18,270 bases of DNA, from NCBI GenBank assembly GCA_937900425.1, contig CALCDT010000140.1:1-18270 (forward strand), read 5' to 3'. The position numbers and the translations under genes were made by a program. This document shows, in pieces, positions 1 through 7,034 of the stretch. Source of the DNA: an uncultured Alphaproteobacteria bacterium (GTDB lineage: Bacteria > Pseudomonadota > Alphaproteobacteria > Rhizobiales > Pleomorphomonadaceae). The notes below the pieces were generated by a model. That model was given only the letters and a program-made list of their open reading frames with translations. It did no database searches and was not told the DNA's origin. Positions within the stretch are counted from its first letter, which is position 1; every line of letters starts with the position of its first letter.

Positions 1-54
1 AGCCGACCGCTCATAACGGTCTGGTTGGGGGTTCGAGTCCCTCCGGGCCTACCA
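1..54 (+). tRNA. tRNA with CAT anticodon, 3' part (Met or Ile2)
   Basis: The window opens inside a tRNA. The anticodon stem (5-9 with 17-21) closes a seven-base loop, CTCATAA, with anticodon CAT at 12-14. The T arm has stems 27-31 and 39-43 around loop TTCGAGT. The 3' acceptor strand is 44-50, the discriminator A is 51 and an encoded CCA is 52-54. The acceptor 5' strand and D arm lie left of the window. A CAT anticodon fits elongator tRNA-Met or the lysidine-modified tRNA-Ile2. The stem lacks the three G:C pairs of initiator tRNA. The TGGTT variable region looks more like Ile2, but this cannot be settled without the 5' half. Confidence 0.9.
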
Positions 55-210
55 GTTTAATGTGCTTTCAAAGCGAAAATTTAAGATTATTGATATAAAG
101 TATTTTAATGAAGACTACTATCAGGAAATATTTGTAGTTTATTTGTGAAGTAACTTTAGAATAGAGTCCATAAAATGGGGCGCTTTGAGGATGATTCGGC
201 TTTTTCGGGG

Positions 211-216
211 AGGGGG
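211..216 (+). promoter_or_regulatory. Ribosome binding site choosing the GTG start of the HNH gene
   Basis: The purine run AGGGGG at 211-216 ends four bases before GTG at 221. The in-frame ATG at 191 and TTG at 185 have GAGG abutting or overlapping them and no correctly spaced site. This favours GTG 221 as the start. Confidence 0.5.
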
Positions 217-220
217 TATT

Positions 221-1138
221 GTGCCTAAGCTGCGAAGGGATGATTTTTCAAGAGCCGACGTGAATACACTTAGAACAAGAGTCGCTGGGTTTTGCTCGCG
301 CCCTGAATGCCGTAAGATGACAATTGCCCCTGACCCGCGGTTTCCGCTTCAATTTTCAACTTTTGGAAGGGCTGCTCACATAACTGCTGCCGCACAAGGC
401 GGGCCGCGTTATGACGAATCTTTAACGTCTATGGAACGAAAAAGTATAGATAACGGAATCTGGCTATGCGCGGATTGTGCTGATCTTATTGATAAGAATC
501 ATGGAAACTCGTTTTCTGTAGAGCTTCTTCGAACTTGGAAGATGTCTGCAGAGCGAGATGTGTATGATGCTGCCGTTCTAAATAGATCTGCACGTCCTCC
601 TAGGTGGATGAATCGACTTGGAATTCCTTTCTATGTAAATCTTCCTAGAGTTCTTTGCATGGATGAAAACTTGGAATTGTCAGAAGAGACGTCGAGAAAA
701 CTTCATAACGGCTTTCCAAGGAATGAGTACATTTATGAATACTTATCTGAAGTCAGGCTTATACTAAGGAGAAGCTCGATTTATGCTGTAGATATCGAGC
801 AATTATTATTTCCAAAAAAACAAGCGCGAGAAGGTCTGATTGTATCATTTTCTAGAGGTGTTCGTACAAAAAATGGAAAGAATACAACCCATGACGATGT
901 AGCACGATACGATTTCAATTCGTCTCCGCTCTTTTATACCGATCTCTATGGGGCGCGATACATATTTCCTTATGATCCAAAGTGGTTGACTACGACTACT
1001 GCGATGGCGTCCATGCAGTCTGGCAACATTACATTTTCTGGAATTGGTCTTGTAAAAATAAACTCGGAAAGTGCAAAAGAAATTATTGTCTCGCCTTTAA
1101 CATTTGGAGTCCCGGATATTTTGGGGCTGTGTTTATGA
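221..1138 (+). CDS. HNH endonuclease-type protein with unknown C-terminal domain
   Basis: About 305 residues from GTG 221; TTG 185 and ATG 191 are alternative in-frame starts. The N-terminal ~115 residues carry an HNH/zinc-finger arrangement: CSRPEC (C25, C30), GRAAHITAA (H53), GGPRYD, DNGIWLCADC (N78, C83, C86) and LID, then a conserved-looking LRTWKMSAE tail. This pattern is known from HNH nucleases found alone or in anti-phage loci. The remaining ~185 residues match no family I recognise; they are mixed alpha/beta in appearance without signal peptide or membrane helix. Codon use is AT-rich, unlike every other gene here, indicating recent acquisition. It follows a tRNA gene directly and converges on the oxidoreductase gene. 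Nuclease chemistry is likely from the motif; a defence role is only inferred, and a mobile-element remnant is the alternative. Confidence 0.75.
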   Translation: MPKLRRDDFSRADVNTLRTRVAGFCSRPECRKMTIAPDPRFPLQFSTFGRAAHITAAAQGGPRYDESLTSMERKSIDNGIWLCADCADLIDKNHGNSFSVELLRTWKMSAERDVYDAAVLNRSARPPRWMNRLGIPFYVNLPRVLCMDENLELSEETSRKLHNGFPRNEYIYEYLSEVRLILRRSSIYAVDIEQLLFPKKQAREGLIVSFSRGVRTKNGKNTTHDDVARYDFNSSPLFYTDLYGARYIFPYDPKWLTTTTAMASMQSGNITFSGIGLVKINSESAKEIIVSPLTFGVPDILGLCL

Positions 1139-1251
1139 TGGAAAGCTAATTAATTTACTTCTTAGTGTTTACGAGGGCATATTTGCAGGAAGTTTCGCTG
1201 TAAGCTGGCCAGTCTGCAGGCGAAGAGAGGTTCGTTAATTAAATAAGCAGT

Positions 1252-2421
1252 TCACCACTCCACCCACACCCCGCCCTGATCCGCCGACCTTACGCACGTC
1301 TCCACCCATCGCACGCCGTCGAGGCCGAGGGTGATGTCGGGGAGGGGCAGGGGCGAGCGGCGGGTGGGGGCGGCGGTCTCGGCGGCTTCGATGGCGTGGG
1401 CAAAGCGGCGGTAGAGGTTGGCCCAGGCGTCGAAATAGCCCTCCGGATGGCCGCCGCCGATGCGGTCCTCGGCGCGGGCCTCCGCGTGGAGATAGGCCAT
1501 CGCCCGGTCGAGCAGGCGCGGCGGCTCGCCCTGGATCTCGAGGCGGAGCTGGTTGGGATGCTCGTCCCACCATTCGATCGAGGCCTTCGAGCCGACGACG
1601 CGGATCGTCTGGCCGTGCATCGCCCCGGCGTTGACGGCGGAGATCCACGCCGTGCCGAAGGCGCCCGTGGCGTAGTCCATCAGCACCACGGCGTTGTCCT
1701 CCAGCGGCGCCCGCGAGGGGACGAAGCTCTGGCGCGCGCACATCAGCCGGCGGATCTCGAGCTCGGGGCAGATCACCTGCGACAGCGCGAAGGGATGGGT
1801 GCCGAGGTCGCCGAGCACGTAGGAGGGACCGGCCACCGCCGGGGTCATCCGCCAGCGCGCGGCGGGGTCGGCGTCTTCCACCGGGGCGGAATGGAAGCCG
1901 TGGGCGAACTGCATGTTGACGAGGCGGATGTCGCCGAGCGCGCCGGAGGCGACGAGGGCGCGGGCCTCGGCGATCATCGGATAGCAGACGTAGCCGTAGG
2001 CGACGGCGACGACGAGGCCCTTGGCCTCCGCGAGCCGCTTCAGCTCCTCCGCCTCGGCGAGCGTGAAGGTCAGCGGCTTCTCGCAGAGCACGTGGAGGCC
2101 GTGTTCCAGCGCGGCTTTGGTGATGGCGTAGTGGGTGGCGTTGGGCGTCGCCACCGAGACGGCGCGGATGCCGTCCTCGCGCGCCGCCTCGGCCGCGAAG
2201 AGGCTCTGGTAGTCGCCGTGGCAGCGGGCGGGGTCGAGGCCGAGGTCGACGCCGAAGGCGCGCCCGCGCGCCGGATCGACGTCGAAGGCGCCGGCGACGA
2301 GATCGAAATGGCGGTCGCGCAGGGCCGCCGAGCGGTGGCTGTAGCCGATCTGGCTGCCGGCGCCGCCGCCGACCATGCCCCAGCGGATCGCCCCCCGCGT
2401 CTCGCGCCGTCCGTCGATCAT
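1252..2421 (-). CDS. Gfo/Idh/MocA family oxidoreductase
   Basis: A cytosolic NAD(P)-dependent sugar or polyol dehydrogenase of 389 residues, the usual family length. The Rossmann loop is MVGGGAGSQIG (residues ~16-26). The family signature CEKPL has its catalytic-type Lys at ~115, and GDLGTHP supplies the conserved Asp/His near 205-209. The start is ATG 2421, supported by a strong site on the minus strand, GGGAGGAA at 2436-2429, seven bases upstream; the open frame further upstream is a GC-rich read-through. It is divergent from a LacI-type regulator gene, an arrangement common in sugar-utilisation loci, so the regulator probably controlled it. The substrate cannot be read from the sequence; inositol-like polyols or hexose derivatives are possible. 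Confidence 0.9.
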   Translation of the reverse strand: MIDGRRETRGAIRWGMVGGGAGSQIGYSHRSAALRDRHFDLVAGAFDVDPARGRAFGVDLGLDPARCHGDYQSLFAAEAAREDGIRAVSVATPNATHYAITKAALEHGLHVLCEKPLTFTLAEAEELKRLAEAKGLVVAVAYGYVCYPMIAEARALVASGALGDIRLVNMQFAHGFHSAPVEDADPAARWRMTPAVAGPSYVLGDLGTHPFALSQVICPELEIRRLMCARQSFVPSRAPLEDNAVVLMDYATGAFGTAWISAVNAGAMHGQTIRVVGSKASIEWWDEHPNQLRLEIQGEPPRLLDRAMAYLHAEARAEDRIGGGHPEGYFDAWANLYRRFAHAIEAAETAAPTRRSPLPLPDITLGLDGVRWVETCVRSADQGGVWVEW

Positions 2422-2487
2422 GATGGTCTTCCTCCCGTCGGCGTCATCGCGTGCCGTCTGCGAGCGATAGGACGGGACCAGTTGGCC

Positions 2488-2501
2488 GAAAAGCGCTAAC
2501 T
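2488..2501. promoter_or_regulatory. Candidate LacI-family operator between divergent genes
   Basis: The stretch AAAAGCGCTAAC contains AGCGCT (2492-2497), a perfect palindrome with a central CG and A/T flanks. This is the general form of LacI/GalR-family operators (AAnCGnTT-like). It lies between the divergent oxidoreductase (start 2421) and regulator (start 2553), where an autoregulatory operator is expected. It is a single imperfect site, with no experimental support. Confidence 0.4.
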
Positions 2502-2552
2502 TGATGGGAAGCCATCGGCGGTGAGCGACGGGGCGGCGGAGTGACGGGGCGG

Positions 2553-3555
2553 ATGGCGCGCAAGGTGACGATCGAGGACGTGGCGGCGGCGGCGGGCGTG
2601 TCGACGGCGACGGTGGACCGGGTGGTGAACCGGCGCGGCGGCGTTTCGGCGGCGAAGGAGGAGCGGGTGCCGCCGGCTCGGCCTCGACCGGCGGCTCGTC
2701 CACGCGCCGACCCACATCAAGCGCATCGCCGTGCTGCTGCAGCCGCCGGTGAACCCGTTCCACGGCGAATTGCAGGACGGCATCGCCATCGCCCGCAAGA
2801 TCCACCACGACCTCAACCTGCAGCTTTCCGTGCGCCACATCGACCCCAACGCCCCGGAGAAGACCGCGGCGACGATCGACGGGCTCGCCGGAAAATGCGA
2901 GGGCATCATCCTCTCGGCCCCGGCCTCGCCGGAGATCGTCGCCGCGCTCGGCCGCGTCACCGCGACGATCCCGGTGGTGACGGTCGCCTCCGACATCGAC
3001 GGCTGCGGCCGCGCCGCCTTCATCGGCCCCGACGACGAGCACGCCGGCCGGGTCGCCGGCGACCTGATGGGCCTCTTCACCCGGCCGGACGGCGGCGACA
3101 TCCTGATGGTCGCCGGCCGGCTCGATTTTCCCGGCCACCGCGCCCGCGCCAGGGGTTTTTCCGACGTGCTCGCCGAGCACCATCCCCATTGCCGGGTGGC
3201 CGAACTGGTCGAGACCAACGAGAGCGACGCCGTCACCGAGGAGAGGGTCCACGAGGCGCTGAAAGCGCGGCCGACGATCCGCGGCATCTACCACATCTCG
3301 GTCGGCGCGGTCGGGGTGGTGCGCTCGCTGGAGCGGCTCGGACGGGCCGGCGACGTCGCCGTCATCACCCACGAAGCGACGCCCGAGCGGCGCAAGCTGC
3401 TGAAGGAGCGGCGCATCCACGCGGTGATCGACCAGAAGCCGCTGCTCGAGGCCCGCCTCGCGGTGCGCACCATGGCCCAGCTGCTCGGCCGTCTCGACGG
3501 CGAACCGCGCTCGATCTACACCGACATCCAGATCTTCATGGCGGAGAACGCGTGA
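2553..3555 (+). pseudogene. LacI-family transcriptional regulator, frameshifted
   Basis: Reading from ATG 2553 gives a canonical LacI-type HTH: ARKVTIEDVAAAAGVS, then ATVDRVVN, up to KEERV at codon 39 (2667-2669). The frame is then lost. In a different frame, from about 2677, the protein resumes with LGLDRRLVHAPTHIKRIAVL and runs as a complete periplasmic-binding-protein-like effector domain (FHGELQDGIA, VTVASDID, YTDIQIFM) to the TGA at 3553-3555. Relatives have about six residues between V39 and the LGL motif; here seven bases (2670-2676) remain. That fits loss of roughly 8 or 11 bases from the linker after the HTH. The product should not bind DNA normally unless the shift is a sequencing error or is bypassed. 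GTG 2731 could start an HTH-less protein. Its target was presumably the divergent oxidoreductase. Confidence 0.75.
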
Positions 3556-3665
3556 GCGCGCCCGTCGTCCTCGCCGGACCGGCGCTTGACAGCGACCGGT
3601 CTCGCGCCCCATCGACGGGGGCGGCCGGCGGCTCTGCGCGCGGCGGCCGAAGAGTTGCGAGTGCC

Positions 3666-5189
3666 ATGTCCTTTCCCGTCCCCGCCGCCGATCTTCCTCG
3701 GAACAGCCTCGCCTTCGAGACGGTGCCGCTGGTGAAGCCCACCGGCTTTCGCGAATACGACGCCCGCTGGTGGTTCGGCCATCCGGGTGCGGACAAGCCG
3801 CCGGAACTCAACCTCATGGGCGTGCAGGCGCTCGGCATGGGGCTCGGCACCTTTCTGCACGAGCGCGGCGTTCCGCCCGGGATCGTCGTCGGCCACGACT
3901 TCCGCAGCTATTCCGCGGCGATCAAGCTGGCGCTGACGCAAGGGCTGATGGCGGCCGGCGTCACGGTGCACGACATCGGCCTCGCCCTGTCGCCGATGGC
4001 CTATTTCGCCCAGTTCGCCCTCGACGTGCCCGCCGTCGCGATGGTGACGGCCTCGCACAACGACAACGGCTGGACCGGGGTCAAGATGGGCTGCGACCGG
4101 CCGGTGACCTTCGGGCCGGAGGAGATGGCGCGGCTGAAGGAGATCGTGCTTTCCGGCGCCTTCCGCCTCGCCCCCGGCGGCGGCTACCGCTTCGTGCCGG
4201 GCTTCTTCGACGCCTATCTGCAGGAACTCACCGGCGGCGTGCGGCTGTCGCGGCCGCTGAAGGTGGTCTGCGCCTGCGGCAACGGCACGGCGGGAGCCTT
4301 CGCGCCGCAGGTTCTGGAAGCGATCGGCGCGGAAGTGATCCCGCTCGACTGCGACCTCGACCACAGCTTCCCGAACTACAATCCGAACCCCGAAGACATG
4401 GCGATGCTGCACGCCATCGCGGCGAAGGTGCGGGAGACCGGCGCCGACCTCGGCCTCGGCTTCGACGGCGACGGCGATCGCTGCGGCGTGGTCGACGACG
4501 AGGGCGCCGAGATCTTCGCCGACAAGATCGGCGTCATGCTGGCCCGCGACCTCTCGGCGCTGCATCCGGGCGCCCGCTTCGTCGTCGACGTCAAGTCGAC
4601 CGGGCTCTATATCACCGATCCGGTGCTGCGCGAGCGCGGGGTCGAGACGGACTATTTCAAGACCGGGCACTCCTACATCAAGCGCCGGGTTCGCGATCTC
4701 CAGGCGCTCGCCGGCTTCGAGAAGTCGGGCCACTTCTTCTTCAACGCCCCGATCGGCCGCGGCTACGACGACGGCCTCGTCACCGCCATCGCGGTGCTCG
4801 AGATGCTCGATCGCAACCCCGGCGCCTCGATGGCCGACCTCTACCGGGCGCTGCCGCTGACCTTCGGCTCGCCGACGATGTCGCCGCACTGCGCCGACGA
4901 GGTCAAATACGAGGTGGTCGAGCGGGTGACGGCGCGGCTGACCGCGATGCGGGCGGCCGGCGAGCCGCTGGCCGGGGCGGCGATCGAAAGCCTCGTCACC
5001 GTCAACGGCGTGCGCGTGACCCTCGCCGACGGCACCTGGGGGCTGGTGCGGGCCTCGTCCAACAAGCCGGAGCTGGTGGTGGTGGTCGAAAGCCCGGTTT
5101 CGAAGGAGCGGCTCCACGCGATGTTCCGCGCCCTCGACGCCGTGCTGCGGGAGAACCGCGAAGTCGGCGCCTACAACCAGACGATCTGA
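3666..5189 (+). CDS. Phosphomannomutase/phosphoglucomutase
   Basis: An alpha-D-phosphohexomutase of 507 residues, of normal length, interconverting mannose-6-P and mannose-1-P (and probably glucose-6-P and glucose-1-P). All four family motifs are visible: the phosphoserine loop TASHN (Ser ~130), the metal loop DGDGDR (~267-272), the sugar loop FEKSGH (~351-356) and the phosphate loop RASSNKP (~462-468). The sugar loop has EKSGH where many enzymes have GEMSGH or GEESGH. The start is ATG 3666; the open frame further upstream is an accident of the broken regulator. A TTGACA-like -35 lies at 3586-3591, without a convincing -10. With the guanylyltransferase downstream it would supply GDP-mannose for exopolysaccharide, LPS or glycan synthesis. 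ManB-, ExoC- or NoeK-like names are possible; the sequence does not decide. Confidence 0.9.
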   Translation: MSFPVPAADLPRNSLAFETVPLVKPTGFREYDARWWFGHPGADKPPELNLMGVQALGMGLGTFLHERGVPPGIVVGHDFRSYSAAIKLALTQGLMAAGVTVHDIGLALSPMAYFAQFALDVPAVAMVTASHNDNGWTGVKMGCDRPVTFGPEEMARLKEIVLSGAFRLAPGGGYRFVPGFFDAYLQELTGGVRLSRPLKVVCACGNGTAGAFAPQVLEAIGAEVIPLDCDLDHSFPNYNPNPEDMAMLHAIAAKVRETGADLGLGFDGDGDRCGVVDDEGAEIFADKIGVMLARDLSALHPGARFVVDVKSTGLYITDPVLRERGVETDYFKTGHSYIKRRVRDLQALAGFEKSGHFFFNAPIGRGYDDGLVTAIAVLEMLDRNPGASMADLYRALPLTFGSPTMSPHCADEVKYEVVERVTARLTAMRAAGEPLAGAAIESLVTVNGVRVTLADGTWGLVRASSNKPELVVVVESPVSKERLHAMFRALDAVLRENREVGAYNQTI

Positions 5190-5222
5190 GGGGGGAGAGA
5201 TGGCTCCGAGCGTTCGTCACGC

Positions 5223-5345
5223 ATTCCCTTTTCCCCGCCGGGGAGAAGGTGCCCCGAAGGGGCGGACGAGGGGCGGACCCGTCCCGGCATTCGGCGCTTC
5301 GACCCTGACGAGAGGCCGCGCCCCTCATCCGGCCCTCCTCTCGTC
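5223..5345. repeat. Intergenic palindromic repeat, GGGGAGAAGGTG type
   Basis: The CCCCGCCGGGG palindrome leads into GAGAAGGTGCCCCGAAGGGG and GGACGAGGGG. An inverted partner, CGCCCCTCATCC, occurs near 5320-5331. This resembles the short palindromic intergenic units scattered through rhizobial and related genomes. No protein frame here has coding character. Confidence 0.55.
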
Positions 5346-5438
5346 CCTCACCCTGAGGAGGCCCGAAGGGCCGTCTCGAAGGGCGGGGGCGGCCTCGTCC
5401 TTCGAGACGGGCGCTCACGCGCCCTCCTCAGGATGAGG
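5346..5438. repeat. Large inverted repeat, CCTGAGGAGG...GTCTCGAAGG type
   Basis: The left arm, 5346-5382, reads CCTCACCCTGAGGAGG, then CCGTCTCGAAGG. The right arm, 5399-5438, is its reverse complement with a slightly different middle (CCTTCGAGACGGGCG, then CCTCCTCAGGATGAGG). The arms could fold into a long hairpin over a ~16-base loop. This is a well-known style of alphaproteobacterial intergenic repeat. It sits just before the guanylyltransferase gene and could end upstream transcripts or stabilise mRNA ends. Confidence 0.7.
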
Positions 5439-5497
5439 CCGGTCCGACCGCTTCATCTGTTCGCTCTTCCGACGCCCGCCTGTTTCGAGGACCGCCC

Positions 5498-6919
5498 ATG
5501 ACCGCCGATCCGCGCATCCTTCCCGTCCTGCTCGCCGGCGGATCGGGCTCGCGGCTGTGGCCCGTCTCGCGCGACGACATGCCCAAGCAGTTCCAGCCGC
5601 TGACCGGGCCGCTGTCGTCCTATCAGGAGACCTGCCGGCGGGTGTCCGACGCCGGTCTCTTCGCCGATCCGCTCGTCGTCACCAACGAGGCCTTCCGCTT
5701 CTTCTCGCGCCGGCAGGCCGAGGAGGTCGGGGTTGCGGCGCGGGTGGTGCTGGAGCCGGCGAGGCGCGACAGCGCGGCGGCGGTGGCGGTCGGCGCGGTG
5801 CTGGCGGAACGGCGGAACCCCGGCGGGCTGGTGCTGGCGCTCGCCGCCGACCACGTGGTGCTCGACGACGACCTCTTCCTCGACGCGGTGCGCCACGGCG
5901 CCGAGGCGGCGCGGGACGGCGCCATCGTCGTCTTCGGCCTGAAGCCGACCGAACCGCGCACCAGCTTCGGCTACATCGCCCGCGGCGCGCCGTTGTTCGG
6001 TGACGACGTCTTCGCGGTGGAGCGCTTCGTCGAGAAGCCGGACCGGGCGCGGGCAGCCGACTACGTCAGGGCCGGCCACCTCTGGAACTCCGGCAACTTC
6101 CTGTTCCGCTCCGACGTGATGATCGCCGAATTTGAAAGGAACGCGCCGGAGATTCTTTCCGCCGTCGTCGCGGCGATCGACGCGGCGTCGGAGGATCTCG
6201 GCTTCCTGCGGCTCGACACGGCCGCCTTCGCGGCGGCCCCCGCGATCTCGATCGACTACGCGGTGATCGAGAAGGCGGAAAAGATCGCGGTGGTCGAGGG
6301 CCGGTTCCGCTGGTCGGACATCGGCTCGTGGGACGCGATCTGGGAGGTGAGCGACAAGGACGAGGTCGGCAACGCCGTGACCGGCGAGGCGCATCTCGTC
6401 CGCTCGACCGACTGCCTCGTCGTCTCGCCGGACCGTCTCACCACGGTGATCGGCATGGACGAGGTCATCGTCGTCGCCACCGAGGACGCGGTGATGGTGG
6501 CCCCCAAGCGCGAGGCCCAGGCGGTGAAGGGCCTCGTCGAGGCGCTGAAGGCGGCGGGCCGCGGCGAGGCGGCGCGCCACCCCGGCGAGCACCGCCCCTG
6601 GGGCGCCTTCCGCAGCCTCGCCCGCGGCGAGCGCTATCACGTCAAGCGGATCACCGTGCTGCCCGGCGGCATCCTCTCGCTGCAGAAGCACTTCCACCGC
6701 GCCGAACACTGGATCGTGGTCGCCGGCACCGCCGAGGTGACGATCGGCGAGGAGGTCCGCATCCTGCAAGAGAACCAGTCGGTCTACCTGCCGCTCGGCA
6801 TCGTCCACCGCCTCGCCAACCCGGGAAAGATCGCGCTGGAGGTGATCGAGGTGCAGACCGGATCCTATTTCGGCGAGGACGACATCGTCCGCATCGAGGA
6901 CGTCTACAAGCGGGAGTGA
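5498..6919 (+). CDS. manC: Mannose-1-phosphate guanylyltransferase / mannose-6-phosphate isomerase
   Basis: A bifunctional enzyme of 473 residues, the usual length for AlgA/ManC/CpsB. The N-terminal nucleotidyltransferase half shows GGSGSRLWP (residues 14-22), PKQF (29-32), FVEKPD (~177-182), WNSGNF (~196-201) and WSDIGSWD (~272-279). The C-terminal cupin isomerase domain shows the metal-binding QKHFHRAEHW (~396-405) and the LPLGIVHRLANPG strand. It isomerises fructose-6-P to mannose-6-P and joins mannose-1-P to GTP to give GDP-mannose; the mutase at 3666-5189 performs the step between. Ser17 replaces the Thr often seen in the GGxGTRLWP loop, a mild substitution. The start is ATG 5498, with only a weak ribosome site. 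Repeats separate it from the mutase, so co-transcription is uncertain. Confidence 0.92.
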   Translation: MTADPRILPVLLAGGSGSRLWPVSRDDMPKQFQPLTGPLSSYQETCRRVSDAGLFADPLVVTNEAFRFFSRRQAEEVGVAARVVLEPARRDSAAAVAVGAVLAERRNPGGLVLALAADHVVLDDDLFLDAVRHGAEAARDGAIVVFGLKPTEPRTSFGYIARGAPLFGDDVFAVERFVEKPDRARAADYVRAGHLWNSGNFLFRSDVMIAEFERNAPEILSAVVAAIDAASEDLGFLRLDTAAFAAAPAISIDYAVIEKAEKIAVVEGRFRWSDIGSWDAIWEVSDKDEVGNAVTGEAHLVRSTDCLVVSPDRLTTVIGMDEVIVVATEDAVMVAPKREAQAVKGLVEALKAAGRGEAARHPGEHRPWGAFRSLARGERYHVKRITVLPGGILSLQKHFHRAEHWIVVAGTAEVTIGEEVRILQENQSVYLPLGIVHRLANPGKIALEVIEVQTGSYFGEDDIVRIEDVYKRE

Positions 6920-6962
6920 GGGACGGGGGCGCCCGGCCTCGATCCCGCAGGGGACGGCGCCG

Positions 6963-6981
6963 CTAACGCTTCGTTTACCAT
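6963..6981 (+). promoter_or_regulatory. Candidate CtrA-binding site upstream of the outer-membrane gene
   Basis: CTAA (6963-6966), seven bases, then TTTA (6974-6977) followed by CCAT. This fits the CtrA consensus TTAA-N7-TTAA with one mismatch per half, plus the CCAT extension often seen in TTAACCAT half sites. It lies about 54 bp before the chosen start of the beta-barrel gene. CtrA is the cell-cycle response regulator of alphaproteobacteria; binding here is inferred from the motif alone. Confidence 0.45.
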
Positions 6982-7020
6982 AACAGCAGAAATTTCGCCT
7001 CGGACGACCGTCGTCGAACG

Positions 7021-7025
7021 AGGAG
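7021..7025 (+). promoter_or_regulatory. Ribosome binding site deciding the outer-membrane protein start
   Basis: AGGAG at 7021-7025 directly abuts ATG 7026, too close to serve it, but lies nine bases before ATG 7035. This makes 7035 the better start. Confidence 0.5.
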
Positions 7026-7034
7026 ATGAAATCG

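Noticed and set aside
1139..1250. Possible attachment-site duplication of the tRNA 3' end at the right edge of the AT-rich islet.
   Set aside because: Only GGTTCG is shared; the rest of the T arm and acceptor sequence is absent, so it is no more than chance.
2541..5189. A single open frame joining the regulator's HTH to the phosphohexomutase (HTH-mutase fusion).
   Set aside because: Between about 2670 and 3665 this frame reads low-complexity Arg/Pro/Ala sequence, while the true LacI effector domain is in another frame. The open frame is a consequence of high GC and the frameshift.
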